Below, one piece after another: positions 43,500 to 51,607 of a DNA stretch of 64,000 nucleotides. The stretch spans positions 372,001-436,000 of the forward strand of contig NZ_LBIC01000001.1 of the NCBI RefSeq assembly GCF_001005725.1, in the 5' to 3' direction. The position numbers and the translations under genes are program-made. Numbering within the stretch: position 1 is the stretch's first letter; every line of letters begins with the position of its first letter. This stretch comes from Sphingobium chungbukense (lineage in GTDB: Bacteria > Pseudomonadota > Alphaproteobacteria > Sphingomonadales > Sphingomonadaceae). The notes beneath the pieces are model-generated. The model searched no databases. It saw only the letters and a list, made by a program, of their open reading frames with translations, and had not been told where the DNA came from.

Positions 43500-44830
43500 G
43501 CGACCTCTTCATCATCGGCGCCTCGGGGACCAAGGCCTATCGCTCGGCGATGGCGGCGATTTCCGAGAATATCACCAATGCCAGCACGGAGGGCTATACC
43601 CGCCGCTCCGTGACGACGGTCGAATCCGGTTCGTCGACCGCGACCATGGCGATGTACATCGCCCGCGCCAATTTCGGCGGCACCGACGTCAAAAGCGTCA
43701 ACCGTGCCACCGATCCCTATCTCGATGCGACGGTCCGCTACACCAACATGGCGCTGGGCAGCGCGACCGCGAAGCTGCGCTGGCTGACCGATTCGGAAAC
43801 CGCGCTCAACGACACCGAAACCGGTGTCGGCCAGCTCATGACAGCCATGTACCAGAATATGGACAAGCTGGCCGCCAGCCCCAGCGACAATTCGCTGCGC
43901 GTGACCACGCTGGACAGCATCAGCCGCGTCGCCCAGGCCTTCAAACAGACTTCGGCCGACCTGCAACAAGTGTCGACCGGCATCGCGACCGAAGCGCAAG
44001 CGGCCGTCACCACCGTCAATCAGGCACTCAACGCGCTGGCCGACATCAACAACAGCCTGCTGCGCGCGCAGCCGGGCACGTCCGCCTATGCCCAACTGCT
44101 CGACAGCCGCGACGCGGCGCTCGGCACGCTGTCGTCCAATCTCAATATCGACATCAGCTTCGGCACGCATGACCAGGCCATCGTCTCGCTGAACGGCCAG
44201 ACTCTGGTCCAGGGCGCGACCGCCACCACCCTCGCCCTCACGGCGAACAGCGACGGCACGCTGGCGCTCGCCACCAGCGGCGGCACCGCGCTCGCCGCTC
44301 CCACAAACGGCGCGCTTGGTGGCCTCTTTTCCGCCGCCGGCACCGTGACGCAGCGTCGCACCAGTCTCGACACGCTGGCGCAACAGTTCGTCACCGACAT
44401 GAACGACTGGCATGGACAGGGCGTCACCGACGCGGGCACGGCTGGCGCCCCCCTGCTCTCGGGCACGACTGCGGCCACCGTCACCGCACTGATCAGCGAT
44501 CCCAGGCAACTTGCCACCAAATCCTCCGACGGCACGGCGAACGGCAATCTCTTGACCGTGTCCACCGCCCTGCGCGGCAACGGCAGCGTCGAACAGGGCT
44601 GGACCTCGCTGATCGCCAATCAGGCCAATCTTCTGTCCTCCACCAAGGCGGAACAGACCACGGCGCAAAACCGCAGCGACCAGGCCGTCGCCGCGCGCGA
44701 AGCGGTCAGCGGCGTCGACCTCGACATGGAGGCGGCCGATCTGCTCCGCATCCAGCAGGCCTATTCGGGCTGCGCGAAAATCCTTCAGGTGGCGAAGGAA
44801 ACCGTCGACGCCATCCTCCAGCTCATCTGA
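43496..44830 (+). CDS. flgK: hook-filament junction protein FlgK (HAP1)
   Basis: 444 residues: SDLFIIGASGTKAYRSAMAAISENITNASTEGYTRRSVTTVESGS at the N-terminus, a Thr/Ala-rich middle and the C-terminal DLDMEAADLLRIQQAYSGCAKILQVAKETVDAIL. Shorter than E. coli FlgK (547). Overlaps flgJ by 4 bases. Confidence 0.94.
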   Translation: MSDLFIIGASGTKAYRSAMAAISENITNASTEGYTRRSVTTVESGSSTATMAMYIARANFGGTDVKSVNRATDPYLDATVRYTNMALGSATAKLRWLTDSETALNDTETGVGQLMTAMYQNMDKLAASPSDNSLRVTTLDSISRVAQAFKQTSADLQQVSTGIATEAQAAVTTVNQALNALADINNSLLRAQPGTSAYAQLLDSRDAALGTLSSNLNIDISFGTHDQAIVSLNGQTLVQGATATTLALTANSDGTLALATSGGTALAAPTNGALGGLFSAAGTVTQRRTSLDTLAQQFVTDMNDWHGQGVTDAGTAGAPLLSGTTAATVTALISDPRQLATKSSDGTANGNLLTVSTALRGNGSVEQGWTSLIANQANLLSSTKAEQTTAQNRSDQAVAAREAVSGVDLDMEAADLLRIQQAYSGCAKILQVAKETVDAILQLI

Positions 44831-44849
44831 ACGGAAGGGACTTCAAGCC

Positions 44850-45695
44850 ATGGTAGGCATCACCAATAAGGTCCTTCTGGCCGAAATCCGGCGCCAGCAA
44901 CAGCTTTCGACGGACATCGTCAACGGCCAGACCGCGATTTCCACCGGCAAGACGCTGAACAAGCCGTCGGACAACGCCCTCGCCTGGGTGCAGGTGTCGG
45001 ACATCGGCCGCGCGCAGGCGCAGCAGGCCGCCTGGCAGTCCAATGTCAGCACGGGCACGACCCGCGCCAAGACGGCCGAATCCAATCTCGACGAGATGAA
45101 CAATCTGCTCACCCGTGCGCAGGAATTGCTGACCTCCGCTCGCAACGGGGCGATGAACTCCACCGGCAAGACCGCGATCATCGAGGAAATGAAGACCATC
45201 CGCTCGACGATCGACGCGCTGCTGAACCAGAAGGATTATAACGGCATCCCCACCTTCGACGACCAGCAAAGCGTGCTGGTTCCCGTCAGCCGGGGCCTCA
45301 ACCTGGCCGTGGTCGGCACCAAACAGGAAGTGTCGGAGGGCATCGACGTCAACGGCACGCCGATGACGCTGGACGCCATATTGAGCCAAAGCATCACCGC
45401 GCTGCAAAGCGGCACCGACAGCGATGTCGCCGCCAGCCTGGACGCGATCAAGGCGGGGCAACAGCATATCGTGCTGGAACTGACGAAACAGGGCGTACGC
45501 AGCGACCGGCTCGACACGATCGGCACGCGCCTCACCGACATCGACCTCGACCTGACGGAACGGCGCAGCGACCTTGAATCGACCGACCTTACCAAGGTCA
45601 TCTCCACCGTCGCGGCCAAGCTGCTCCAGCTCAACGCGGCCCAGTCCTCCTTCGCCCGGATCAACCAGCAGACGCTGTTCGACCTGATCAAGTAG
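44850..45695 (+). CDS. flgL: hook-filament junction protein FlgL (HAP3)
   Basis: 281 residues with flagellin-like ends: LLAEIRRQQQLSTDIVNGQTAISTGKTLNKPSDNALAW and C-terminal KVISTVAAKLLQLNAAQSSFARINQQTLFDLIK. It joins FlgK to the filament. GGAAGGGAC before the ATG. Confidence 0.93.
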   Translation: MVGITNKVLLAEIRRQQQLSTDIVNGQTAISTGKTLNKPSDNALAWVQVSDIGRAQAQQAAWQSNVSTGTTRAKTAESNLDEMNNLLTRAQELLTSARNGAMNSTGKTAIIEEMKTIRSTIDALLNQKDYNGIPTFDDQQSVLVPVSRGLNLAVVGTKQEVSEGIDVNGTPMTLDAILSQSITALQSGTDSDVAASLDAIKAGQQHIVLELTKQGVRSDRLDTIGTRLTDIDLDLTERRSDLESTDLTKVISTVAAKLLQLNAAQSSFARINQQTLFDLIK

Positions 45696-45720
45696 GCGGA
45701 AAAAGCCCAGATACTTCCCA

Positions 45721-45762
45721 TGAGACGCCCTGTTCCTGCTTTTGCAGGAACAGGGCGTCTCA
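45721..45762. repeat. perfect 19-bp palindrome after flgL (REP-like, probable terminator)
   Basis: TGAGACGCCCTGTTCCTGC, loop TTTT, then its exact reverse complement. The TTCCTGC/GCAGGAA core matches the REP-like hairpin at 30789. It sits 25 bases after flgL and would end the flgG-L transcript before motA; a short CTTTT follows. Confidence 0.8.
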
Positions 45763-45812
45763 TCAGGCTTTTCCCGCCGAAAATGAAATCGCTGAATTTT
45801 CGACCGGTGGCC

Positions 45813-45839
45813 TAAACCACATCCTAACCAAGCCGTATT
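45813..45839 (+). promoter_or_regulatory. FliA promoter of motA-motB
   Basis: TAAACCAC, N11, GCCGTATT; 15 bases between TAAA and GCCG. Confidence 0.75.
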
Positions 45840-45913
45840 AACCAATCGGGAGCGTCTTCATGCGACGCTCGGAATTGAGACGGCGCCTTCGGGCAGATTT
45901 TTCGGGGATAATC

Positions 45914-46777
45914 ATGTTCGCAATCATCGGCCTGGTCGTGCTGCTCGCCATGGTGTTCGGCGGCTTCATCTTCACCGGCGGCGACATCGGCCCGGTTCTG
46001 CACGCCCTGCCGCATGAAATGATCATCATCGGCGGCGCCGCGGTCGGCGCGCTCATCATCGGCAATTCGGGTTCGGACCTGAAGGCGCTGGGCGGCGGCC
46101 TCGCCAAGGTGTTCAAGGGGCCGAAATACAAGAAGCAGGATTTTCTCGACTGCATCTTCCTCGTCTCGCGCCTGATGAAGACGCTGCGCGTCGAAGGCCC
46201 GGTGGCGCTGGAACCGCATATCGAGGATCCGGCCAGTTCGGCGATCTTCTCCGAATATCCGCGCCTGATGGGCGACAAGACGCTGATCCACCTGATCAGC
46301 GACACGCTGCGCCTGGTGGTCGTGTCCTCCGGCACGCTCGATCCCCATGCGGTCGAGGAGGTCATGGATAATGCGCTCAAGACCCATCATCATGAATCGC
46401 TGAAGCCCGCCGACAATCTTCAAGGCCTCGCCGACGCGCTTCCCGCGCTGGGCATCGTCGCGGCGGTGCTGGGCGTGGTCAAGACCATGGGCTCGATCGA
46501 CCAGCCCCCGGCCATCCTGGGCGGCATGATCGGTTCGGCGCTGGTCGGCACCTTCCTCGGCGTGCTGCTCGCCTATGGCATGGTCAATCCCTTCGCCAAT
46601 CGCTGCCGCGCGGTGATCGAGGCCGACGGCTCCATGTATCATGTGGTGAAACAGATCATCGTCGCCTCGCTGCACGGCCACCCGCAACCGCTGGTGATCG
46701 AGGCCGCGCGCTCCAGCCTCACCCATGCGAACCAGCCAGCCTTCGCCGAAGTGTTCGACGGCATGCGGGGCAAATAA
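45914..46777 (+). CDS. motA: flagellar stator protein MotA
   Basis: 287 residues: MFAIIGLVVLLAMVFGGFIFTGG start, four membrane helices, cytoplasmic loop, and the Pro-Asp region GLADALPALGIVAAVLGVVKTMG typical of MotA. I place the start at 45914 (GGGGA upstream, normal MotA N-terminus and length). An ATG at 45860 would add 18 basic residues but lies in a GAGCGTC/GACGCTC hairpin close to the promoter. Confidence 0.92.
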   Translation: MFAIIGLVVLLAMVFGGFIFTGGDIGPVLHALPHEMIIIGGAAVGALIIGNSGSDLKALGGGLAKVFKGPKYKKQDFLDCIFLVSRLMKTLRVEGPVALEPHIEDPASSAIFSEYPRLMGDKTLIHLISDTLRLVVVSSGTLDPHAVEEVMDNALKTHHHESLKPADNLQGLADALPALGIVAAVLGVVKTMGSIDQPPAILGGMIGSALVGTFLGVLLAYGMVNPFANRCRAVIEADGSMYHVVKQIIVASLHGHPQPLVIEAARSSLTHANQPAFAEVFDGMRGK

Positions 46778-46780
46778 GCC

Positions 46781-47836
46781 ATGGCCGAGAAGAAGCGCGG
46801 CGCGAACGAGCCCGAACCCAGGCCGATCATCGTCAAGAAGATCATCGTAGAGGGCCATGGCGGCCATCATGGCGGCGCGTGGAAGGTCGCCTATGCCGAC
46901 TTCGTGACGGCGATGATGGCCTTCTTCCTGCTGATGTGGCTGCTGGGCGCGACCACCGAAAAGCAGCGCAAGGGCCTGGCCGACTATTTCACGCCGACGC
47001 TGGTGCAGATGAAGGAAAATTCCGCAGGCTCCAACGGCCTGTTCGGCGGCGACAGCATGATGGGCAAGGAAAATTACCCGACCACCGGCGGTCAGGGCAA
47101 CCTTGCCATCACCATCCCGCGCGACGCCTCGGGCACGAAGGACCAGGGCGGCAAGGCCACCCGTGCGGCGGATCGCGCAAAGTTCGAATCGATCAAGAAG
47201 GAGCTGGAAGCCCGCATGGCCAAGCGCCAGGGCATGGCCAAGCTGCGCAAGAATATCCGCTTCACCGAAACCCGCGAGGGGCTGCGCATCGACCTGATCG
47301 ACGAGGCTGATTTCGCGATGTTCGCCATGGGCACCGACCGCCTGCTGCCGCAGGCCCAGCAACTGGTGAACGAGGTCGCGCAGACCATCCGCACCATGCC
47401 CAACCCGCTGATCGTGCGCGGCCATACCGATGGCCTGCCCTACAGCTCGGGCCAGACGATGAACAATTGGATGCTCTCCTCCGCCCGCGCCGAAGCGACG
47501 CGCAAGGCGCTGGCCGGCAACGGCATCGGCAATGACCGCTTCGCCCGGATCGAGGGTGTCGCCGACCGCGAACCCTTTGCCAAGGACGATGCCTACGACC
47601 CGCGCAACCGGCGCATGTCGATCATACTGGGCTGGACCCGCGGCGCCGACAATGGCGATCCCGACGAGCAGCTCGACGCCGAAACCAGGGCCGCGATCAA
47701 GGAACGCGACAATCCGGGACAGGTCGCCCGGACCGAGGCGGCAAAGCTCGACATGGGCGGCACCGGCCTCCCCGCCGGCGCCCAGTTGATCAACCCGACG
47801 GCCAAGGGCACATCGAACAAACCGGGCAAGCATTAA
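46781..47836 (+). CDS. motB: flagellar stator protein MotB
   Basis: 351 residues: charged start, His/Gly-rich GHGGHHGGAWK, membrane helix with proton-site Asp40 in VAYADFVTAMMAFFLLMWLLG, plug region, and OmpA-like peptidoglycan-binding domain (LIVRGHTDGLPYSSGQTMNNWMLSSARAEATRKALAGNGI). Follows motA by 3 bases. Confidence 0.95.
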   Translation: MAEKKRGANEPEPRPIIVKKIIVEGHGGHHGGAWKVAYADFVTAMMAFFLLMWLLGATTEKQRKGLADYFTPTLVQMKENSAGSNGLFGGDSMMGKENYPTTGGQGNLAITIPRDASGTKDQGGKATRAADRAKFESIKKELEARMAKRQGMAKLRKNIRFTETREGLRIDLIDEADFAMFAMGTDRLLPQAQQLVNEVAQTIRTMPNPLIVRGHTDGLPYSSGQTMNNWMLSSARAEATRKALAGNGIGNDRFARIEGVADREPFAKDDAYDPRNRRMSIILGWTRGADNGDPDEQLDAETRAAIKERDNPGQVARTEAAKLDMGGTGLPAGAQLINPTAKGTSNKPGKH

Positions 47837-48107
47837 GGCCATTACGGACCGGCGACTTGGGGTGGAAGGCGGAATGGCAGTTTTTTAAGCGTCTCCTGTT
47901 CTGCCAACGCTCTCGCGAGCCACTTGTCTCGTCGAGTGCCTGGGCAGGAGCACCATGCGCTCAATGACTCAGTGTGGGCGGGAGCGGCTTCATCTACCCC
48001 ACAGCCTCACCGCCCCAGACGGCTCGTTCAACCGTCATTCCATCTCTGGCAAACGCACGCTGAAAGGCCGCTTTTCCGCGTCCTCATCATATCACCCATG
48101 TTCCAAG
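47837..48107. other. intergenic stretch between motB and lptA
   Basis: I find no supportable gene, RNA or promoter here. A TGGCAG/CTGCCA inverted repeat around a T-run (near 47875-47905) could end motB. lptB and rpoN, which often follow lptA in proteobacteria, are not present. Confidence 0.5.
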
Positions 48108-48110
48108 GGA

Positions 48111-48128
48111 AAGCGGCGGAAAGCCGCT
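48111..48128 (-). terminator. weak hairpin at the end of lptA
   Basis: On the minus strand AGCGGC, loop TTTCC, GCCGCT, followed by TTCCC. The stem touches the lptA stop codon; the T-run is poor. Confidence 0.35.
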
Positions 48129-48691
48129 CATTCCTTCCGCTGCGGCACCGTGAAAGTACCCGACACACGCCCGCCGGCGCTGCCCGTCACACCCGAAGCA
48201 GCACCACCCGCCGCCCGCCCGTCCACGGTCGATCGCCCGCTGGTCAGGTCGATCACCAGCCGTCCCCCGGTCAGCCGGTTCGTCCCCTGCGTCAACGACA
48301 CATTGCCCAGCATGGTGATCAGCTTGCTGTTGAGGTCATAGATGGCGACATTGCCCTTTGCCGTCTGGTCCGCCTTGGTGACGACGACATTGCCGGAAGC
48401 ATCGATCCGGTCGATCTCGACCCCATTGGTCCCGGTTCCGCCGCCTGGCTGGTTCCGGTACGCCACGGTCATCCGCGCGGCATTCAGCGTCATGCCCGCC
48501 TGCGTCACCTCGACATGTCCGGACACGATCACGCGATCGGCGCGGTCCTGCACCTCGATCCGGTCGGCGGTGAAGTTCACCGGCGCATTGCTGTCATGAT
48601 TCTTCAGCACCTGCGCATCCGCCCCGGCATAGACGAGGCCAGCCGCGCCCAGAGCGCTCAACGACACCAGAAAAAGGGTCTTTTTCATCAC
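48128..48691 (-). CDS. lptA: LPS transport periplasmic protein LptA
   Basis: 187 residues: signal peptide (cleavage near ...VYAGADA), then the OstA/LptA jellyroll (VNFTADRIEVQDRADRVIVSGHVEVTQAGMTLNAARMTVAYR; IDRIDASGNVVVTKADQTAKGNVAIYDL). LptA bridges LPS from the inner to the outer membrane. Overlaps lptC by 4 bases. Confidence 0.9.
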   Translation of the reverse strand: MMKKTLFLVSLSALGAAGLVYAGADAQVLKNHDSNAPVNFTADRIEVQDRADRVIVSGHVEVTQAGMTLNAARMTVAYRNQPGGGTGTNGVEIDRIDASGNVVVTKADQTAKGNVAIYDLNSKLITMLGNVSLTQGTNRLTGGRLVIDLTSGRSTVDGRAAGGAASGVTGSAGGRVSGTFTVPQRKE

Positions 48692-49335
48692 TTCCGCCCT
48701 TTGAGGCCATTTTGTTCGATACGCAAGCTCGCACGCCCGTTCAGCGTCACCGTCCGCGCGCCCAGGTCCGCCTCCAGATGGTCGCCGCTGAACGTGCCGA
48801 TGGGTATCCGCCCGTCCACGCGCCCGGCGCTCTGCATCCGCCGGGATTTCAGGTCGACGCCCACGTCCCGCGTCGTCATCCGGTATCCGCCCTCAGACTG
48901 GAACTGCACCGGCCCGTCGATGGCGACCCGCTCCGTATCCATGTCGTAGCGGCCCTTCTGCGCCCGCAACAGCGCCTGCCCGTCGGACAGCAATATCCGC
49001 GCCGACATGTCGTTGAGGTCGACGATCGGTTCGCGCGAACTCTTCTGCACGGCCGATCCCGCCCGCAGGGAAAAGGGCTGTCCCTTGCTGTCCTCCCCGC
49101 GATAGAGCGCTTCGGTCACGCGCATCCGCTCCTTCGCCACCTCGACCTTGTTCTTGTCGAGGACGAAGCTCACCTTGTCCCCGCCGGTGAAGGGCGCGGT
49201 CGCCAGCAGCGCCGCCAGCACGCCCACCGACACGGGCAGCCAGTTCTTGAGCAGCCCGACCAGCCGGTCATGGCTCCCCCCCGGCCGCGCCCAGTGGCGG
49301 CGCATATCGCGTTGCTGATCGGCCTGTAACGACAT
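48688..49335 (-). CDS. lptC: LPS export protein LptC
   Basis: 215 residues: one N-terminal membrane helix (about 29-47, WLPVSVGVLAALLATAPF) and a periplasmic LptC fold ending TFSGDHLEADLGARTVTLNGRASLRIEQ. GAGG precedes the ATG at 49335; the frame upstream runs into the RNase D gene. It takes LPS from the LptBFG complex and hands it to LptA. Confidence 0.88.
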   Translation of the reverse strand: MSLQADQQRDMRRHWARPGGSHDRLVGLLKNWLPVSVGVLAALLATAPFTGGDKVSFVLDKNKVEVAKERMRVTEALYRGEDSKGQPFSLRAGSAVQKSSREPIVDLNDMSARILLSDGQALLRAQKGRYDMDTERVAIDGPVQFQSEGGYRMTTRDVGVDLKSRRMQSAGRVDGRIPIGTFSGDHLEADLGARTVTLNGRASLRIEQNGLKGRK

Positions 49336-49342
49336 GGCGACC

Positions 49343-49960
49343 TCACATATGCGCGAAGATATCGATCTCCGGCCATCCCGCCAGGTCCAGCGCGGCGCGG
49401 TGCGGCAGGAAATCGAAACAGGCCTGTGCCAGTTCCATGCGCCCCTCACGCACCAGCCGCTTGTCCAGCTCGGCCTTCAGCGCGTGCAGGAACCGGACGT
49501 CGGACGCCGCATAATCCTTCTGCGCGTCGGACAGCACCGGCCCGCCCCAGTCGCTCGACTGCTGCACCTTGGACAGTTCCTGCCCCAGCAGTTCGCGCAC
49601 CAGTTCTTTCAACCCATGGCGGTCGGTATAGGTCCGCACCAGGCGCGATGCGATCTTGGTGCAATAGACGGGCGCGGCCACCACGCCCAGATAATGCTGG
49701 AGCGCGGCGATATCGAACCGCCCGAAATGATAGAGCTTGAGCCGCTCCGGATCGGCCAGCACCGCCTTCAGGTTCGGCGCGGCATAATCGCTGCCGGGGT
49801 TGAAGCGCACCAGATGCTCGTCCCCCTTCCCGTCGCTGATCTGCACGACGCACAGGCGGTCTCGCGGGGTGATCAGCCCCATGGTTTCGGTATCGACGGC
49901 GATCGGACCGGGGGCAAGTACGCCCTCGGGCAGATCCTCTTCATGAAAATGAACGGTCAT
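49343..49960 (-). CDS. rnd: compact RNase D-like 3'-5' exonuclease
   Basis: 205 residues with only the DnaQ-like exonuclease domain: IAVDTETMGL (Exo I, D and E), LYHFGRFDIAAL (Exo II), and DYAASDVRFLHAL (Exo III YxxxD). The HRDC domains of full RNase D (about 375 residues) are missing. Likely trims structured RNA ends. Heads the rnd-lptC-lptA unit (7-base gap to lptC). Confidence 0.85.
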   Translation of the reverse strand: MTVHFHEEDLPEGVLAPGPIAVDTETMGLITPRDRLCVVQISDGKGDEHLVRFNPGSDYAAPNLKAVLADPERLKLYHFGRFDIAALQHYLGVVAAPVYCTKIASRLVRTYTDRHGLKELVRELLGQELSKVQQSSDWGGPVLSDAQKDYAASDVRFLHALKAELDKRLVREGRMELAQACFDFLPHRAALDLAGWPEIDIFAHM

Positions 49961-50215
49961 GATTCCCCTCTATGGCGAAACGGTCCACGCCGCAATCACC
50001 CGCTGCCCCACCGTCGATTTGCCCGGAAAAGCCCATGGGACGGCATATTTGCAGCCTTTGCCCCCGATTGACGCCGATACGTAAAATCGTTCGCACGCCT
50101 GAGAAAAGTTGATATAGTGATTCTCAAACCGCGCTTTGCGGTGGATTCTGCATGTCATTCGCCCGACATGTTTGTCCGGTTTAGTCTGGGGCGAAGCGAA
50201 AGTGACCAACAGGGC

Positions 50216-51037
50216 ATGAGTTTTGACAGAGGGCGCCGCGGCGGTCGCGGCAAGGACAAGCGCGACGGTATCGGCGAGGATAGTTTCTATGAAGGTGGCC
50301 GCGGCGGCTTCGGCGGCGGTTTCGATCGTGGTGGCTTCGGTGGTGATCGCGGCGGCTTCGGCGGTGGCGATCGCTTCGGCGGCGGTGGTGGTTTCGGCGG
50401 CGGCGACCGCGGCGGCTTCGGTGGCGGCGGTGGTCGTGGCGGCTTCGGCGGCGGCGGCGGTGGTGGTTTCGGCGGCGGCCGTGGTGGCGGCATGCCCGCC
50501 CAGGTCGTCGGTGAAGGCACTGGCGTCGTAAAATTCTTCAACGGCCAGAAGGGTTTCGGCTTCATCGTCCGTGACGATGGCGGCGAAGACGTGTTCGTCC
50601 ACATCAGCGCCGTCGAGCAGGCGGGCCTGACCGGCCTGGCCGAAGGCCAGCAGCTCGGCTTCACGCTGGTGGATCGTGGCGGCAAGGTGTCGGCGACCGA
50701 CCTCAAGATCGAGGGCGAACCGCTCCCCGTCACCGAACGCGCCCCCCGCGAGCCCCGCGCTGGTGGTTTTGGCGATCGTCCGGGCGGCGGCGACCGCGGC
50801 CCGCAGCGCCAGCTCACCGGCGAACGCGCGAGCGGCACGGTCAAGTTCTTCAACGCCATGAAGGGCTTCGGCTTCATCCAGCGCGACGACGGCCAGCCCG
50901 ACGCGTTCGTTCACATCAGCGCCGTAGAACGCGCCGGCATGAGCGCGCTCAACGAAGGTGATCGCCTCGACTTCGAACTCGAGGTTGACCGTCGCGGCAA
51001 ATATGCGGCCGTGAACCTTCAGACGAAGGCGGACTGA
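50216..51037 (+). CDS. Gly-rich protein with two cold-shock domains
   Basis: 273 residues. Residues 5-92 are a low-complexity FGG/RGG-type stretch (many repeats of GGFGGG, DRGGFGG). Two CSDs follow: about 100-165 with GVVKFFNGQKGFGFI (RNP1) and DVFVHIS (RNP2), and about 205-272 with GTVKFFNAMKGFGFI and DAFVHIS. It should bind single-stranded RNA/DNA. The ATG at 50216 with AGGG upstream is preferred. The leader from 49975 is long, as in cold-shock mRNAs. Confidence 0.9.
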   Translation: MSFDRGRRGGRGKDKRDGIGEDSFYEGGRGGFGGGFDRGGFGGDRGGFGGGDRFGGGGGFGGGDRGGFGGGGGRGGFGGGGGGGFGGGRGGGMPAQVVGEGTGVVKFFNGQKGFGFIVRDDGGEDVFVHISAVEQAGLTGLAEGQQLGFTLVDRGGKVSATDLKIEGEPLPVTERAPREPRAGGFGDRPGGGDRGPQRQLTGERASGTVKFFNAMKGFGFIQRDDGQPDAFVHISAVERAGMSALNEGDRLDFELEVDRRGKYAAVNLQTKAD

Positions 51038-51069
51038 TCCAGACCTGACCGCTTTCGCGGACAACATAG

Positions 51070-51102
51070 AAGGGGTCGCCTGCCCGGCGGCCCCTTTTTT
51101 CT
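51070..51102 (+). terminator. intrinsic terminator of the cold-shock gene
   Basis: AGGGG, GCC, loop, GGC, CCCC, then six T. It lies 33 bases after the stop. Confidence 0.8.
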
Positions 51103-51230
51103 TTAAACTCGCTCAAGGTAACTTCGCGCCATTCTCGATCATCCTGCAGACAGTCATCATCCCGCACAGCGACCCGGCCGATCGTCCATAAGCGGCATGC
51201 AGTGATGTTCGAAATATGTTTCCGTATCTC

Positions 51231-51306
51231 CTAGTGACCCGAATCTGAAGTTCGTCACATTGTTGGGCAGGCGTTGAACGAACTTCAGATTCATCAGGGT
51301 CACTAG
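51231..51306. repeat. CTAG-bounded long palindrome P1
   Basis: Outer arms CTAGTGACCC and GGGTCACTAG (10 bp) and inner arms GAATCTGAAGTTCGT / ACGAACTTCAGATTC (15 bp) are perfect; a 4-base bulge ATCA sits between them on the right side only. The loop is about 22 bases. Same plan as P2 at 51320, in the opposite orientation. No transposase nearby. Confidence 0.8.
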
Positions 51307-51319
51307 CGAATATATGTTT

Positions 51320-51397
51320 CTAGTGTGGTTTATGGATTTGAAATACGCTCCCCACCTGGCCGCTATAATGAGGCGTATTTCAAATCCACCACACTAG
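51320..51397. repeat. CTAG-bounded long palindrome P2
   Basis: Outer arms CTAGTGTGGT / ACCACACTAG and inner arms GGATTTGAAATACGC / GCGTATTTCAAATCC are perfect, with a 4-base bulge TTAT on the left side only. Its last CTAG is also the first CTAG of the next element. Nothing codes in this stretch. Confidence 0.8.
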
Positions 51398-51499
51398 AGC
51401 GATTTCCAGTCAGATGGCATCATCTGACGGTTAAGAAATCGCGGCAAATAAAAGACTTAGAGCGGCCGATCTGATTCAATCAGATCGGAATCCACTCTT
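51394..51499. repeat. two-hairpin repeat element, copy C
   Basis: Starts CTAGAGCGATTTC and closes hairpin 1 with GAAATCGCGGCAAATAAAAGA; the inner stem is GTCAGATG/CATCTGAC. Hairpin 2 has CCGATCTGATT / AATCAGATCGG flanked by AGAGCGG / CCACTCT. Same plan as copies at 14024 and 15228. With P1 and P2 it fills most of the 570-base gap between the cold-shock gene and copB. Confidence 0.8.
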
Positions 51500-51607
51500 G
51501 CGACTGAATGATCCGAAAAGCCGTCAGAATTCTGTGACGGCAACAGCCAATAAGATTGGTGGATCCGCCGGAACGCGCCCTCCTCCCTGAGCCAATGCTC
51601 AAGCGCA

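Noticed and set aside
50300..50490. CRISPR-like or tandem repeat array
   Set aside because: The short GGCGGCTTCGGC units are in-frame coding for the Gly-rich tail; no spacer pattern.
51231..51397. Insertion sequence with terminal inverted repeats
   Set aside because: Arms are only about 76 bases apart with no room for a transposase; better explained as palindromic repeat elements.
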